Positions 32,474 through 43,775 of a stretch of DNA of 64,000 nucleotides are shown here, one piece after another. The translations under genes were made by a program, and so were the position numbers. Source of the DNA: Daphnia pulex (Eukaryota; Arthropoda; Branchiopoda; Diplostraca; Daphniidae); contig NC_060025.1 of assembly GCF_021134715.1 (NCBI RefSeq), positions 3,162,001 through 3,226,000 on the forward strand, in the 5' to 3' direction. The notes under the pieces are model-generated. The model saw only the letters and a list, made by a program, of their open reading frames with translations. It had not been told where the DNA came from and made no database searches. Within the stretch, counting starts at the first letter, position 1; every line of letters begins with the position of its first letter.

Positions 32474-34679
32474 CTAATGACGAAGCGGAATCGTCGAAGG
32501 GGAGCGTCCACTCCACATAATCAGTCTCGCGATTTTGGCGCTTTTTTAACCCCCTCCCCCTACTTGGTCACAGCCTGTGGCACAAGCTTTACATTTACCT
32601 CGAGTCCTCGACCATGCCACCATGCGTCATGCCTCCTTGCCTCGACATGTGAAACGAATAATGACACAAAAACTTGTTCTCAATTACTTTAAGTTATTCC
32701 AAAAACAATTTAAAAAATATTTGTTATTTTTATTATTTTTTATATTGACAAACATTTTATCAGTCGGCGTGGCAATTCATAAATTGGCAACATTGGTTCA
32801 CAGTTCTCAGTCTCACCACTCACGTAAATTCGGCGGCCGTTCGCCGTTCTGCTGTAAAATCTATTTTTTAAAAATCGGTCTCGGTCATGCCTCGTCTACG
32901 GGGCGTGTCGGCTAGGTTTCCAATTGAGCCATGAGCAATATGGTTTTTTCCGGAAGTTTGAACAATTGTAATGTTGCATAGTTAGAATGTTGTAAGCATT
33001 AATTAATACCAAAAAGTTAGTCTATGTTATTCGTTTGCCCAAAATCCAAATTGACAGTTTGTGCTATTCACTGGTGCCAGACTGGTGCCCCGTCCTCTTT
33101 ACACGTGAGTCGTTGCCTACTGCCGTGCCATGCACGTGGTAGAAACAAAGTAGCCAAGACAAAGAAATGTTGAAACCATCTCAGGATTCAAAAATTACAC
33201 AAGGTAGGCATTGGTTAATTTACACTGTATTTTAAATGTCTATTATCCTACGAGTCCTATGATAACATTTTCCTGTGTAACTTTATCAGTGTGCAATTGG
33301 CTGCAATTGTTACATTGATCACTTGGCTACAACTACTTGAGCTATTGGCAAAACTAATCTTAACCAATCTCAACCAATCTCAACCAATCTCAACCAATCT
33401 CAACCAATCTCAACCAATCTCAACCTAAATTGATGAACCTGGAAATAATTTTTTTCTTGAAATAGCAGGAATCTCATATTCCAGTCTACAAACCCATCAC
33501 AGTGACCATAGCTGGCAACAAAGTCGAACAACACTGCTGTAAAAAAAACCTCTAGCCACTGAGAATGTTGAAATTATAACGCCGAAAATTGCTGAATCAT
33601 TGACATGGACAGCCCACTTTCTGCCTAGATGTTCCAGAGTTGGAGAAAATCGAGATTTGTTTTTAATAAGCTGGTGGCTCAGTTGGATGCTGGGTCCAAA
33701 CAAATTCATAATCTTTACGACAAGGAACTATTGGTCGTCAAAATTTGCTGGGCAAGCAGCAAGGATACCTCCCCAAGTGTACACGAATCGACCCTTAAAG
33801 TAAAGTGAGTCATTTTAGAAACCAAGACTTCTTTATTTTTCATTCATTAATTTGTCATGCTATTTGCTTAGGTGTTACTTGTTTCACTGCCATCTGTGTG
33901 GGGGACTATACCTCGACAAACCAAGCATGTGGAGCATAATACCGGCAATGCTTAATTCTCCTGTTTTCCAGTTCTTCACTTTTTACTTTTTCTCCGTCAC
34001 AAGGACTCGTCTACCCCTCTTTCTACATTCACCTGTGACGGATGCTTGCACGCCAAATTGTGACGGAATTTACGGGAATTTTTGCTGTTAACTGAAGGTA
34101 ACGGTTCAAAGTTAGAATCCTTGATAAAGTGAACGAAGTTTTAAACGCAGGGTGGATTGTCTTTTCCGCTTTTTTCGATTTAGAGTTCGTAATTCTTTTC
34201 TACTAATTTTTTTGGGAGTAATGCTAATGTTACTCTCTAGCATTACTTAAATCATCTGGATGCTATCATTGATTTTTTTTTTCTGGGATTCTTTGGCAGA
34301 AGCTTGTAATGCCCCGCGGCACAACTAATTTATTAATTGGTCTGTTGGTAGCCAAAGAATTTGTGATATATTTTTAGTATAATATTTTTCCATGTAGCTG
34401 TATCGTAAACAGCCATTATCAATGAAGAATGATTTTCTATAATTTTTTCTATTCATTTATATAAAATTGGGGGTGGGAATTAAGATTACAAGCTAAAAAT
34501 AGGGGGATGGCAACTAAAAACAAAATTTCTCGTTTGATTCCGTTATTCATACTATCAGCGGAATGACTCAGTGTGCGGTACAGATATTCTCCAATAATTG
34601 TATTGCAAGTTAATATTAATGAGGAAACAAAAGAAATTATGGGATGAGATATAGAGTAAAGGAAATCTGATTAAATTAC
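32474..34679. other. Spacer between cassettes A and B, with possible coding relics
   Basis: A plus-strand segment from about 33168 begins with an ATG and a donor (MLKPSQDSKITQ then GTAGG). Later stretches read IPVYKPITVTIAGNKVE and, in shifted frames, PELEKIEIC and NKLVAQLDAGSKQI. The pieces are out of frame with each other and match no family I know, so this may be a dead small gene. The upstream part must hold the promoter of the cassette A BTB gene. Confidence 0.3.
33361..33424. repeat. Decamer minisatellite
   Basis: Six perfect or near-perfect head-to-tail copies of the ten-base unit CAACCAATCT (the first has T at position 1), followed by a partial copy. Confidence 0.95.
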
Positions 34680-36056
34680 GTTAGTAGTACGAACGCATTT
34701 TTCAATCATGGTCAAATCGACACCACGCTGGACAAGAATGTAGCCGGCAGCTCCCCACTTGTTACCCAACGAATTTCGTACGACCTTGTTTTAATTAATT
34801 AGAAAAATGTAGTTATAGAAATGACAGGTATTTTTGCTTTCGTATTTACCCAATAATTAACGCCATTCAGAGTGCCATATCCGACGATGTTCATAGCGTG
34901 ATCCTTTCTGGAAACGCAATTGCTGTAGTTGAAAACTCCACTTCTTCATGTCGCAAGCAATTAATTATTTTAAATGTATTTTTTTTTTATCATTTACTTG
35001 TAGTTCATGAAACTATCGGGCAGTTGCATATAAATGGAAAGGATTCGTTTTCCCGACAAGATGCTGATCATCATGGCCTTTTGATCTCCTGCTGGAACCC
35101 ATTGTACAGGATTTGAAGAATTAATTTGAGCTCCAATCGTCATATTCCGAGTGCTAAACTTGCAATCTCCAGCCTTAGCTGTGTAAGGGTACCGTAGGAT
35201 TTTTCATCAGTTTGGCCGCAGTTGGAAGTATTGTCAAGCTTCATGTTTCCATCCGCCAGAGCAGCCGTTAGCCCTACTGTAGTCTATTATCTTCTATTCA
35301 CTGTTTAAGTGTTAAGCAGAAAAAAGGTATTTTAATCATTTATAACCATTTAAACCATTTATAAGTTTGTGTTACCTGAAGTCGAGATTCTTTCCTCCTT
35401 TTTTTACACTTTCCGAATTCGACGACTGCGCAGTAGCGGAATGGGCCCAGCAGCTGCCATATCTACCCTGGTTCCTTACAGGCGGCATGCACAAATCATT
35501 ACGGTATTCAACCTGAATGAAATTTTCTAATTCAATTTAACGAACTTGAATTTCCTGTCTACAGTAGTAGGCCTACAACTGACTTACTCTGCTCAATTGT
35601 CGCTCAGACGAGATACCAGGCAAATTGGAAGGTGGGACCGGTTCAAGTGCTCCGAAATAAGATTGCTGTTCGTCTTCAGTCTTTAAAATGAACAAGGGAA
35701 GCAGACGGATCTACTTTACAGAAAATTTCTAAAAAGGTAAGTAATTACCATGACTGAGAAGGCGTTGTGCTACATTTCAAAAGTGGCGCCTTTTTTTTAG
35801 AGTTGTGCTCCGTAATCTTGGCATGCGTTTCCTCAAAGATGGATTCGCGTTTTCCTAATTCGGCTTTCGTTTGAACTCCTAACGGGAATTCGTCCTTTGG
35901 AGTGAAAGTATTTGTGGAATTAGTTTATTGTACAAAACATTTAAAAGTAGGCTATACCTGATATTTCTTACAAGCGGCTTCGACATCGTCGGCAGCCTGG
36001 ATATTAATTTCCCCACAAATATGAACCAAGATGAGAATGCAAATACTTTTTGCCAT
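34680..36056 (-). pseudogene. Cathepsin-L-like cysteine protease pseudogene (cassette B)
   Basis: The minus strand carries a nearly full set of papain-family exons. The signal peptide begins at the ATG at 36056 (MAKSICILILVHICG), followed by AADDVEAACKKYQ; a propeptide exon has IFEETHAKITEHNSKK; the active-site exon reads NQGRYGSCWAHSATA; a downstream exon has GCSGGW; the histidine exon reads DHAMNIVGYGTLN; and the last reads NSLGNKWGAAGYI. The catalytic Cys and His are present, but the conserved Cys three residues before the active-site Cys is Tyr and the NSWG motif is NSLG. The propeptide exon has a frameshift at HNSKKK, and the GCSGGW exon has in-frame stops. It is a dead host gene copy. 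Confidence 0.82.
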
Positions 36057-36060
36057 TTTA

Positions 36061-36639
36061 TTACGGTTAAGAAAATTGAGCTAACCAACAATCAAGAAAT
36101 AATGGGTAAACGAACTATTTCTGTACAAGATTTCCAAAAATATTTAAAACAAGGGTATAAAAAGGAGTGTAGAGCTTGATGCGTGAGAACTCCTCGGGTG
36201 TTGATTGTGGACTCGTCAACAGGGTACGAAATGGTGATTAGCATACACGTATCGGTAGCTTTAATCCTTGAAAAGTATTATTTGGTGTGGAATTGTAGCC
36301 AGATATCAAACAACACAAGCGAAAGCTGCGGACCTAACAGATGGACTCGGAAAATAGTCACAGTCTGTTGGCTGGATCTGTTCTATATGGGTTTAACTAT
36401 AATTTTGACAAAAGGTTCAGTCCAGTCCTTCAACTCGCAGCTTCCCTGTATTCACAACCATCGAAAACTCGATGTCTATTTATTTCTGAATAGAAAATTT
36501 TTATGCTACAAAAAAACATGACACAATTAATTACAGCTTCACGTATTAAAGAAAATATAAATGTTCTTAAGTTCTTGTCTTAAACATAATCAACATTCTA
36601 AATATATTTTAAGGAAACTTGACGAGAGGAGACCTTCAA
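36061..36639. repeat. Cassette spacer shared with cassette A
   Basis: From about 36220 to 36470 this matches 30825-31075 in the same orientation (AGCCAGATATCAAACAA, GCGAAAGCTGCG, TAGTCCTTCAACTCGCAGCT-like blocks). It shows that the cathepsin fragment, spacer and BTB gene were duplicated as one unit. Confidence 0.75.
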
Positions 36640-37084
36640 CATACTGAAACACTGATCTGGATGACTTGATGACCTCGTTCTGCCTTTTCCAATTCATCCA
36701 TCGCTATCATTTCACCTGAGAAATTTTCGGAAGAAACTTTATATAAAACGCTGGATGATGTTCATCGGTCACTATTAAAAGTAATTCCAGACAATTCTCT
36801 GTCGATGCTTTATGGGAAAATTGAGTCTCGCATTCCATTTTTAACAGTTCCAACAGATATTTATCGGCGACTGGATTTTATCTAGCGGGCATCCTCCCCA
36901 TCGTTGATTCCGACAATCCACCAGTCTCTGAAGACAACTTGCCTGATAGATAGTATATTGCAGGTCTCTTTGGAATGAAAGTTTCGATCGCACAGTACAT
37001 GGTAAGCTTCCATTCATTAAACATGCAGAATTCATCAACAAAATGTTCTCTACTCCACTCCTGCCTAACACCGATGATAATCAT
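36640..37084 (-). pseudogene. MATH-BTB gene fragment (cassette B)
   Basis: The minus strand reads MATH-end residues (CMFNEWKLTMYCAIETFIPKR), then skips to the SESTMGRM and DKYLLELLKMECETQ part of the C-terminal region. The core of the BTB fold is deleted, the frame changes, and stops are present. It corresponds to the gene at 39549-40655 and is a dead truncated copy. Confidence 0.82.
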
Positions 37085-37453
37085 TTTGACGCTTATTTGA
37101 ATTTTAGTTTTTCTTTGAAACCTTTTTTGCTGCCACTGAACTAGATAACTTTTCTCTTGTGATGAACAGGCTAATGCATGCTTTAATTATAATGTAGAAT
37201 TAAATTGAATTAACTCTGATCCTTTAATTTATTAGTTTCTTTTAAACTGTTATTTTAATATTATTCAGAGCATTCTGTGGGGCGTCTATTTAAATGGAAA
37301 GTAATGCTGAAGAAAAATTGCCAAATCGATGCCAAATAATTTTATTACCATAAACCAAAAAAGCAAAACCCATAACAATGAAACCACGTACGTATACGTG
37401 ATGACTATTTTTTTAAATATTGTTCTTTAAAGAATGTTGGTAGTGCGAGAATA
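37085..37453. other. Spacer between cassettes B and C
   Basis: AT-rich, no gene recognised. It separates the BTB fragment from the end of the cassette C cathepsin copy. Confidence 0.4.
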
Positions 37454-38875
37454 TTATTCAATCATGCACAAGTCAACGCTTCTGCGAACGAGAACGTATC
37501 CGGCGGCTTCCCATCCTTCGCTCCACGAATAACGAACGACCTGATTTAATTCATTTATTGTTTTTAAAAATTGGGATTTATAAATTTCATTTTTTTTTAG
37601 GAAGTAGGAGCTGATTGAATTTACCCAATAATCGTTTTGATCCAATGTGCCGTAACCAACGACGTTCATGGCGTGAGCATAAGATCCTACACATTGGTCG
37701 TCATTGAACAGTCAATTATTTTTAACGGTTAACTTGACAAAAAAAATGCATCCAGCAGGTATTTTTCGTAACTGAAGAAGCTTTCCGGCAGTTGCATAAA
37801 GATGGAAATGATCCTTCCGCCAGCCAAAACAGTCATCATGGCAGTAGGATCTTGCCAAGCGACCCATTCCACAGGATCAGAGGAAGAAATTTCAGCTCCG
37901 ATCGACATATCCGAAGGAATGAAAACGCATGTTCTAGTTTCAGTTGTGTAAGGGTAGGAACTGTCGTCAGTTTGGCCGCCGTTGGACGCCAAATATTGCC
38001 AAGCTTCTTGTTCCCATCCACCGGAGCAGCCTTCCTCACGGCTGCAATCGACTATCTACTGTTCACTGGTAATCAAGTAAAATCCCATTAAGTCTTTTAA
38101 TCTAATATTCGGTGTTAAAGCTATTTTACCAACCTTAGATCGAGGGCAGTTCCATCGCACTTCTTACATTTGCCAAATTCAACCACAGCAGTGGCGGAGT
38201 GAGCCCAAGAGCTTCCACATCCGCCTTGGTCCCTCAGGACGATCGATTCGACAGGAGGCAAGCACGAATCAGTTCGGTAGTCAATCTAGTTTGTTAAACT
38301 GTTCAGCTTGGAAATTTCTGATGTCAATATTTCAGATTGAACTTACCGAACAGGGCAGGGCTTGTCTAGCAACTCCGCGAACCACACTGTTAGGACGGAC
38401 AGGTTTAAGAGCGCCCAAATGACGTTTCTTCTCTTCTGAGGTCTTGATTTGAAAAATTTAGAACGAAGCAAATTTTTGTTTGAGATATTTCGGGCATTAG
38501 TTGGGGAAAATGTTTGAACGATATCAAGTAAGAAACAGATCGGAATGAATTACCAAAACTGAGAAGGCGATGTGGCCCATTTGGAAAGTGACGCCCTTTT
38601 TAGAGTTGTGCTTCTTGGTCCTGGCGTGCGTTTCGTTGAAAATGGATTTCCGTACTTCATGTTCGGACTTTAATTCCCAGCGGGTATTTAGCCTTAACAT
38701 TCGATTGAAACAAAAAAATGAATTGAAACTGATATCCCAGCAAAAATTTACGCCAAAATAACTGTTCAAATTTTACCAGATATGCCTGCCACACGGATTC
38801 AAAATCTTCGGCTGCGTGGAGTCTTGCAGCGAGTGCCATCATCACAATCACGGCGACGAAGGTAAATTTACCCAT
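37454..38875 (-). pseudogene. Cathepsin-L-like gene with Cys-to-Ser active site (cassette C)
   Basis: Exons read on the minus strand: signal peptide 38875-38777 (MGKFTFVAVIVMMALAARL); propeptide exon ending at 38554 (IFNETHARTKKHNSKK, HIAFSVL); 38443-38347 (EEKKRHLGALKPVRP); active-site exon 38285-38134; an exon starting near 38062 (VDCSREEGCSGGW); the histidine exon (HAMNVVGYGTLD); and the last exon. The active-site text is DQGGCGSSWAHSA: the catalytic Cys of GSCW is Ser. The usual NSWG is YSWS. After the splice the frame reads LSEQ, then a TAG stop, then IVDCS. The propeptide exon also needs either a shortened exon or a frameshift. The fold could survive as a binding protein, but the stop argues for a pseudogene. 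Other substitutions are consistent with relaxed selection. Confidence 0.75.
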
Positions 38876-39548
38876 TCTGTACCTGCATTAGTATTCCATT
38901 CGTTAATGACAAATGAACGTTAAGCAAATGTGTGTTGACTGTAGCTCACCCCAGGAAGAGCTATATGTTCTTGTATAGCGTTGCATGAGCGGCCGAAATT
39001 TCTATTCGAAACCTCCGCCTTTTCTACAGTTCCGATGATTGACTCTGTTCTTAATGCACATCTGATCAATAGAAATTATGGCCCGTGTGAAGTATTGCAT
39101 CTATCTCTTCGTCAAAATAGAATAACCACGTCCGCTTCGGAACGAATCCAAGTGACTTGCCATCTGTGGCTCAGATGTAATCGATGTAATGGAAACCTAT
39201 TGTTGTTGGTTCTACCCTGTAGAATCTGTTTTGTGCAGGAATCTGAGATACAGGTGGCTTGAATTATCTGATTTTTTTCCCGGTAGCAAGCACGAATCAA
39301 TCAATATGGTAGTCAACCTTTAAAAACTTGTTTTTATATTTAGCAATAATTTGCCAATATTTTCATCTTGTTCCGTGCCTATTAACTTACAGAACTAACT
39401 TGCTAGCTCAGCTAGCAATTGCGCGCCACCCATTAGAAAGACGTCGAGCAACATCACAGGATTAACGATGTATGGCCTTTTTATTCGAACGTTGTAATAG
39501 AAATTGAACATAGTGATAAATTTGTCTTTCCCCCTCGAGACCAGATAA
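38876..39548. other. Spacer between the cathepsin and BTB genes of cassette C
   Basis: It contains the former promoter of the cathepsin copy and the 3' side of the BTB gene. No further gene is seen. Confidence 0.4.
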
Positions 39549-40655
39549 TCAACATTCAAAATTTATTTTAACAAGAGATTTGACAAGCTCCTTTAGGATA
39601 GTGAGACATAGCTCCGGATGACCTTGTTCGGCCTTTTCCCATCCGTCCGTCGCCATCACTTCGCCTGAAAATTGACGGAAGAATTCGACCGCGTACTTCC
39701 TCAAATAAAACGCCGGATGGTGTTCATGGGTGTTTAAAAGTAATTCAAGACAATTTTCTGCCGACATTCGATGAATTAATTGAGTTTCACATTCCGATTT
39801 TAACTGCTCCAATAGATATTTATCCGCAACCGCAAGAATTCCGACGCACATCTTCCCCATCTTTGACTCCGACACTTTCCCAGTGTAGATGAAGCGGAGG
39901 ATTTCATTAAACACGTCCGGCTCGACGTCTTCAACTTCGATTTGGTTCGTTAAATTTTCTTTTGTTGGGTGCTCAAACATCGCGGCGAAAAATGGCCTTC
40001 TTGCGGCCAAAATGTTCTTGTGAGCTTTAAATTGATGTAAAATTTGTCCGTGGACGTTAATGGTGATGTCGGAAAACTTCATAGTTTCATAGAGTCCTTC
40101 CAGTTGAGCAATGAGTTGAGCGGTATTGTTGAATCGTTTCTCATGGAAATCTGCCACTGTAGACGGCTTGCCTGATAGAATGACCGGTCTCTTGGGAATG
40201 AAACTTTCAATCTCACAGTCGATGGTGAGTTTCCCATTGACGAAGCACTCGGATTCCACCAATACTTTTTTCTCGATCTGATAAACACAAAAAGGCAATT
40301 GAGTATAGCGAGGTAAACTGTGTTTTTGCGGTAAAATCTTTTCGCGTTTTTTATTCGACATCGCAATCGTCACTCGGACGGAACCATCCAATTGGTGATT
40401 CGGATAAGGCCTTTCCAGGTTGACCTTCATATTGGAACCCTGATCAATCAAGTGCAGAGTCCACTTCGATTCAGGGGTTTTTTCGTGAAAAAATTCAGCT
40501 GAATAGTAATCTCCCCAGTTTTCAAAAGATTTTAGGAACGCAAACTGTTGAAAGGTCCACTCAAACTTCAGTTGAACAACTTCGGTCTGCGTTTGGCACC
40601 AAACTGTGCTTCCTGGTGGTGGAAGAATTTCTTTATTTGCTTGTTGGTCGCTCAT
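39549..40655 (-). CDS. MATH-BTB protein (cassette C)
   Basis: Single coding exon, 368 residues, starting MSDQQANKE. A TTTTCAG acceptor lies just before the ATG (about 40668), so a 5' untranslated exon is likely. Residues about 20-155 are the MATH domain (WCQTQTEVVQLKFEWTF, WTLHLIDQG, CVYQIEKKVLVESE). Residues about 180-290 are the BTB domain (MKFSDITINV, FKAHKNILAARRPFFAAMF, FIYTG), followed by the BACK-like segment (CETQLIHRMSAENCLELL). It should recruit substrates to a Cullin-3 ubiquitin ligase. It is closely similar to the cassette A protein throughout, with most change in the MATH substrate-binding face. Frame and motifs are intact. Confidence 0.92.
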   Translation of the reverse strand: MSDQQANKEILPPPGSTVWCQTQTEVVQLKFEWTFQQFAFLKSFENWGDYYSAEFFHEKTPESKWTLHLIDQGSNMKVNLERPYPNHQLDGSVRVTIAMSNKKREKILPQKHSLPRYTQLPFCVYQIEKKVLVESECFVNGKLTIDCEIESFIPKRPVILSGKPSTVADFHEKRFNNTAQLIAQLEGLYETMKFSDITINVHGQILHQFKAHKNILAARRPFFAAMFEHPTKENLTNQIEVEDVEPDVFNEILRFIYTGKVSESKMGKMCVGILAVADKYLLEQLKSECETQLIHRMSAENCLELLLNTHEHHPAFYLRKYAVEFFRQFSGEVMATDGWEKAEQGHPELCLTILKELVKSLVKINFEC

Positions 40656-41004
40656 TTCAACTCTGAAAATTTTAACTGAAGAAATAAAATATGTAAATTG
40701 ATCGGCAAGACCTATGCTTTAGAGTAGACAAAAATGACTGAACAGGTAGAGCAGACAATTGCCTCCAAAGACAAAGCGGAATCGTCGAACGACGACGACA
40801 GTTAATCGTCGAATAACGAGAAGTCAAATCGTCGTATTAAATATTTCAGGTAGAAAAAATTTAAAAGACTTTGATACAAGCTTTAATCAATAAAATTTAA
40901 TATTTTTTATTTTGCTGCTGGCGATAATTCTGAATATTTTCTTAGAAATCGTCGAGGTGTCTTTTTACATGCGAAAATAATTTGTTGGAAAGTGTTTAAC
41001 AATT

Positions 41005-41069
41005 GGATGCGTGGAGTTCTCGGCCAGCGTCCTCATAACAATCACGGCGGCGAAGGTAAATTTACACAT
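41005..41069 (-). pseudogene. Cathepsin signal-peptide fragment (cassette D relic)
   Basis: The minus strand from the ATG at 41069 reads MCKFTFAAVIVMRTLAENS, a clear match to MGKFTFVAVIVMMALAARL of cassette C. Nothing else of the gene remains. It marks a fourth, almost fully lost unit to the right of cassette C. Confidence 0.7.
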
Positions 41070-41916
41070 TCCGTTTTATCCTATTATTTAGTTATTTCCT
41101 TTTTGTGGGTTCTAAGCGTGATTCAGCAGCAGAGCTAAGATGTAGTTGTTCTAGAATATTTTAACGTTATTCTTCCAAGTCTGGATTTTTTTATAAGCGT
41201 CAGGCCATCCCTTTTCTTGTCGGAATGTCGGGGTGTGTTGTTTTATGCCGATCGTTTCCAGCATTCCAGCAGCAGGATCAAAATTCTAATCCATGATACC
41301 CTTATTCCACTTGAAAGATGACGAGGCCGAAGCATATCCCGTCGTATAATTTCCTTCTGTCCTTTTTTTTTAACTTAAGAAAGTAAAATTTTTTCTTTGT
41401 TGTTCAATGTTTAAATCTTGAAACGAATTTCCTATATTATGGAAAACATTTTTCTCAAGTTAAAAGAACATTAACGTTATTAGAACTTCACCGTATTATT
41501 TATTTGCGGGTTATTTTCCACTGCACGACTACCTACTCGGGATGATTAGCATTGACATTGTTGCTTGTTGCGTATAGGCCGGGTTTTCCTCGCGAAGATG
41601 TTTCCCGTTCCCTGCAGATGCTTCTGTTAGGATGCTGATGCTATAAACAAGCCACAAATTTAGACATAACAGAGTTACAATTTAAATGGTTATTATTCGA
41701 ATGCTTAAGCCTAATTCTTTCCATCAAGAATTCATTTTTCATCGTTCGATGATAACCTCTGAAATTTTTTTTATAAAAGGCTTTTTATTTGGTTTTTCAT
41801 CAGGATATTTAACATCGATTATTTTACATCGCCAAAAAAAATTCCCTTTAATTTGCGCTATTAATTTACTGATTAAAAGTCGGTCAATACTTAGCTACAG
41901 AAGTTTTCCGTAATTT
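41070..41916. other. Intergenic region
   Basis: AT-rich sequence, no gene recognised; a plus-strand open frame at 41686-41913 has low complexity and no domain. Confidence 0.35.
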
Positions 41917-42490
41917 GACAGATAGCCTCAAGCCGCACTTGTTCATTTTAGTAGGATGTTTCCTTGCTACTTTGGTTATAACAACATCTTTTTTTCATCA
42001 TGCATTTATCGTTTTTAATAAAATCGTATTTTTTTGTGAAATTATAAGTCCTGTCAAGTGCTTTAAAAATTGTAAATCTATTTTATACAGTTTATGAATT
42101 AAATTATACTCTTTCTAAAGTTTACTGTTTATCTTGATCCGCATTAGGTAACTTTTTGTGATCGTTTGTTGGAATGCAGAACTTCTTGTGATATGGAATT
42201 TGACAACACTACAAGGATAATGACCGTAAAGGTAAATATCCATAAATGTACAGTATTCTTTAAAACATACAAAACGGCGTATCAGTCAGAATGTAACTAA
42301 AGATAAAGAAATGTAACGAATGTAACTAAGGTGTGTTGAACGATGAGTTGATGCATCCAACTTCTTTGAGTGGCCCTGCAGCCACGTCTCAATGAAGAAC
42401 TGTTGATGCAGACACAAGTAACGGGAAATATTATAGTTTTTCAGGCTGGGAGATGAACTTTTATCTCACCATAACTAATAAAGATGTGTC
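41917..42490. repeat. Tandem duplication, first copy
   Basis: Starts TTTGACAGATAGCCTCAAGC and matches 42577-43025. Shared landmarks in order are TTTCCTTGCTACTTTGGTT, ATACTCTTTCTAAAGT, GAACTTCTTGTG, GTGGCCCTGCAGCCA and GGAGATGAACTTT. Similarity is about 80-85% by eye. No coding frame spans it. Confidence 0.85.
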
Positions 42491-42576
42491 CATTACAAAC
42501 TGACGACGTTTCATAAATGTTTGAGGCTTATTTCGTTTTTTCCTAGGAAACAAACGATATAATTATTCCATATTTT

Positions 42577-43025
42577 GACAGATAGCCTCAAGCTGCACTT
42601 ATTCATTTGGGAAGGCTGTTTCCTTGCTACTTTGGTTAATATATTATATTATACTCTTTCTAAAGTGAATTGTTTATCTCGTTAGGTCACTCTCTTTGGC
42701 AAAAGTGATCGTCCGTCGGAATAAAGAACTTCTTGTGCAGCGGATCGTATAATTGGCCTGGAATTCGACAAGACCACAACTAGACCGACAGAACGTGCAG
42801 GTAAACATTCATAATTTTACAGTATCCCTTAAAACATTCAGAACGACGGATCAGTCAAAATGTAAAATAACTAAGGCGTGTTGAACGATACGTGTTGAAC
42901 GATACGTGTGTAAGTGGCCCTGCAGCCAAGTCTCATTAAAGAATTGTTGATGCAGACATAAGTAGCGGGATGTATATAGTTTTCAGGCAAGGAGATGAAC
43001 TTTCATCTTACCATAACTAATGACG
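42577..43025. repeat. Tandem duplication, second copy
   Basis: Partner of 41917-42490 at an offset of about 660 bases. It is shorter, and it has its own internal 14-base duplication (GTTGAACGATACGT twice near 42885-42910). Confidence 0.85.
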
Positions 43026-43775
43026 ATAGTCGATAGGCGTGTTAAAAGCTGGCAAAATTTCAAAAGTGTTTGAGACTGGAAATAATTGAAAAGTAACTTG
43101 ACATCTTTGTTGAGACACTGCTTTCTTTCGCCCCCAAGAATAACGAAACAAAACTAAGAGTCCAAATTTACAAAGACAATATTTTTCGTCATTTTGATTT
43201 TGGATGACGGTGCCAGAATGTATGCAGGACTTGTTAAAACGCTTTTGTGCTGTTGCCTTGTAGTGACCTCAAAAAATTTTAATCTGTCACAGATGTAAAC
43301 ATTAGGGACAGGTTTCTGTCATCGTCTATCGATTTTTCCTCTTGAAGGGAATGAAACAGTGATGAGAATTGCCTTAGTGTTGACATCTTTCTGAAGTAAA
43401 TTTCTTTTTCGGTTTTTATACAGCTGCGCTTTCTGTGGGAATTTAAGATCTAAATGCCGTATTACTTCCTAGTGTACTTGCATCTGATACTAATCTCCCG
43501 TGTATATTTTCACTTGTATTATTTATTTCAATATTTCTGCACGGTGCGCATTATAACTGTGCTTATTCTTTCAGCTAGAAAATTGTTTGCGGAAGTTGTG
43601 GGCGAACTCATTACCACAGAGATTATTTAAGTGTAGGCGGATTTCCTAGAAAGTGAAGCGGTACTTTCTTTATTCATGGTCACTTTTGATCTTTGAATGT
43701 TTGAACAATGCGCAAAGGGTCATGAGAGAATATCAAAACAACTTTCTAACTTTTGCATTTTTTATAGCTAGTCCT
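43026..43775. other. Intergenic region
   Basis: No gene recognised between the tandem repeats and the long segmental duplication. Confidence 0.35.

Noticed and set aside
33361-33424. CRISPR-like array
   Set aside because: The ten-base units are directly adjacent with no spacers, and the genome is eukaryotic. It is a minisatellite.
38050-38062. Recoded stop (selenocysteine or read-through) in the cathepsin copy at LSEQ
   Set aside because: The stop is TAG, not TGA, and other key residues of the enzyme are lost, so a nonsense mutation is the simpler reading.
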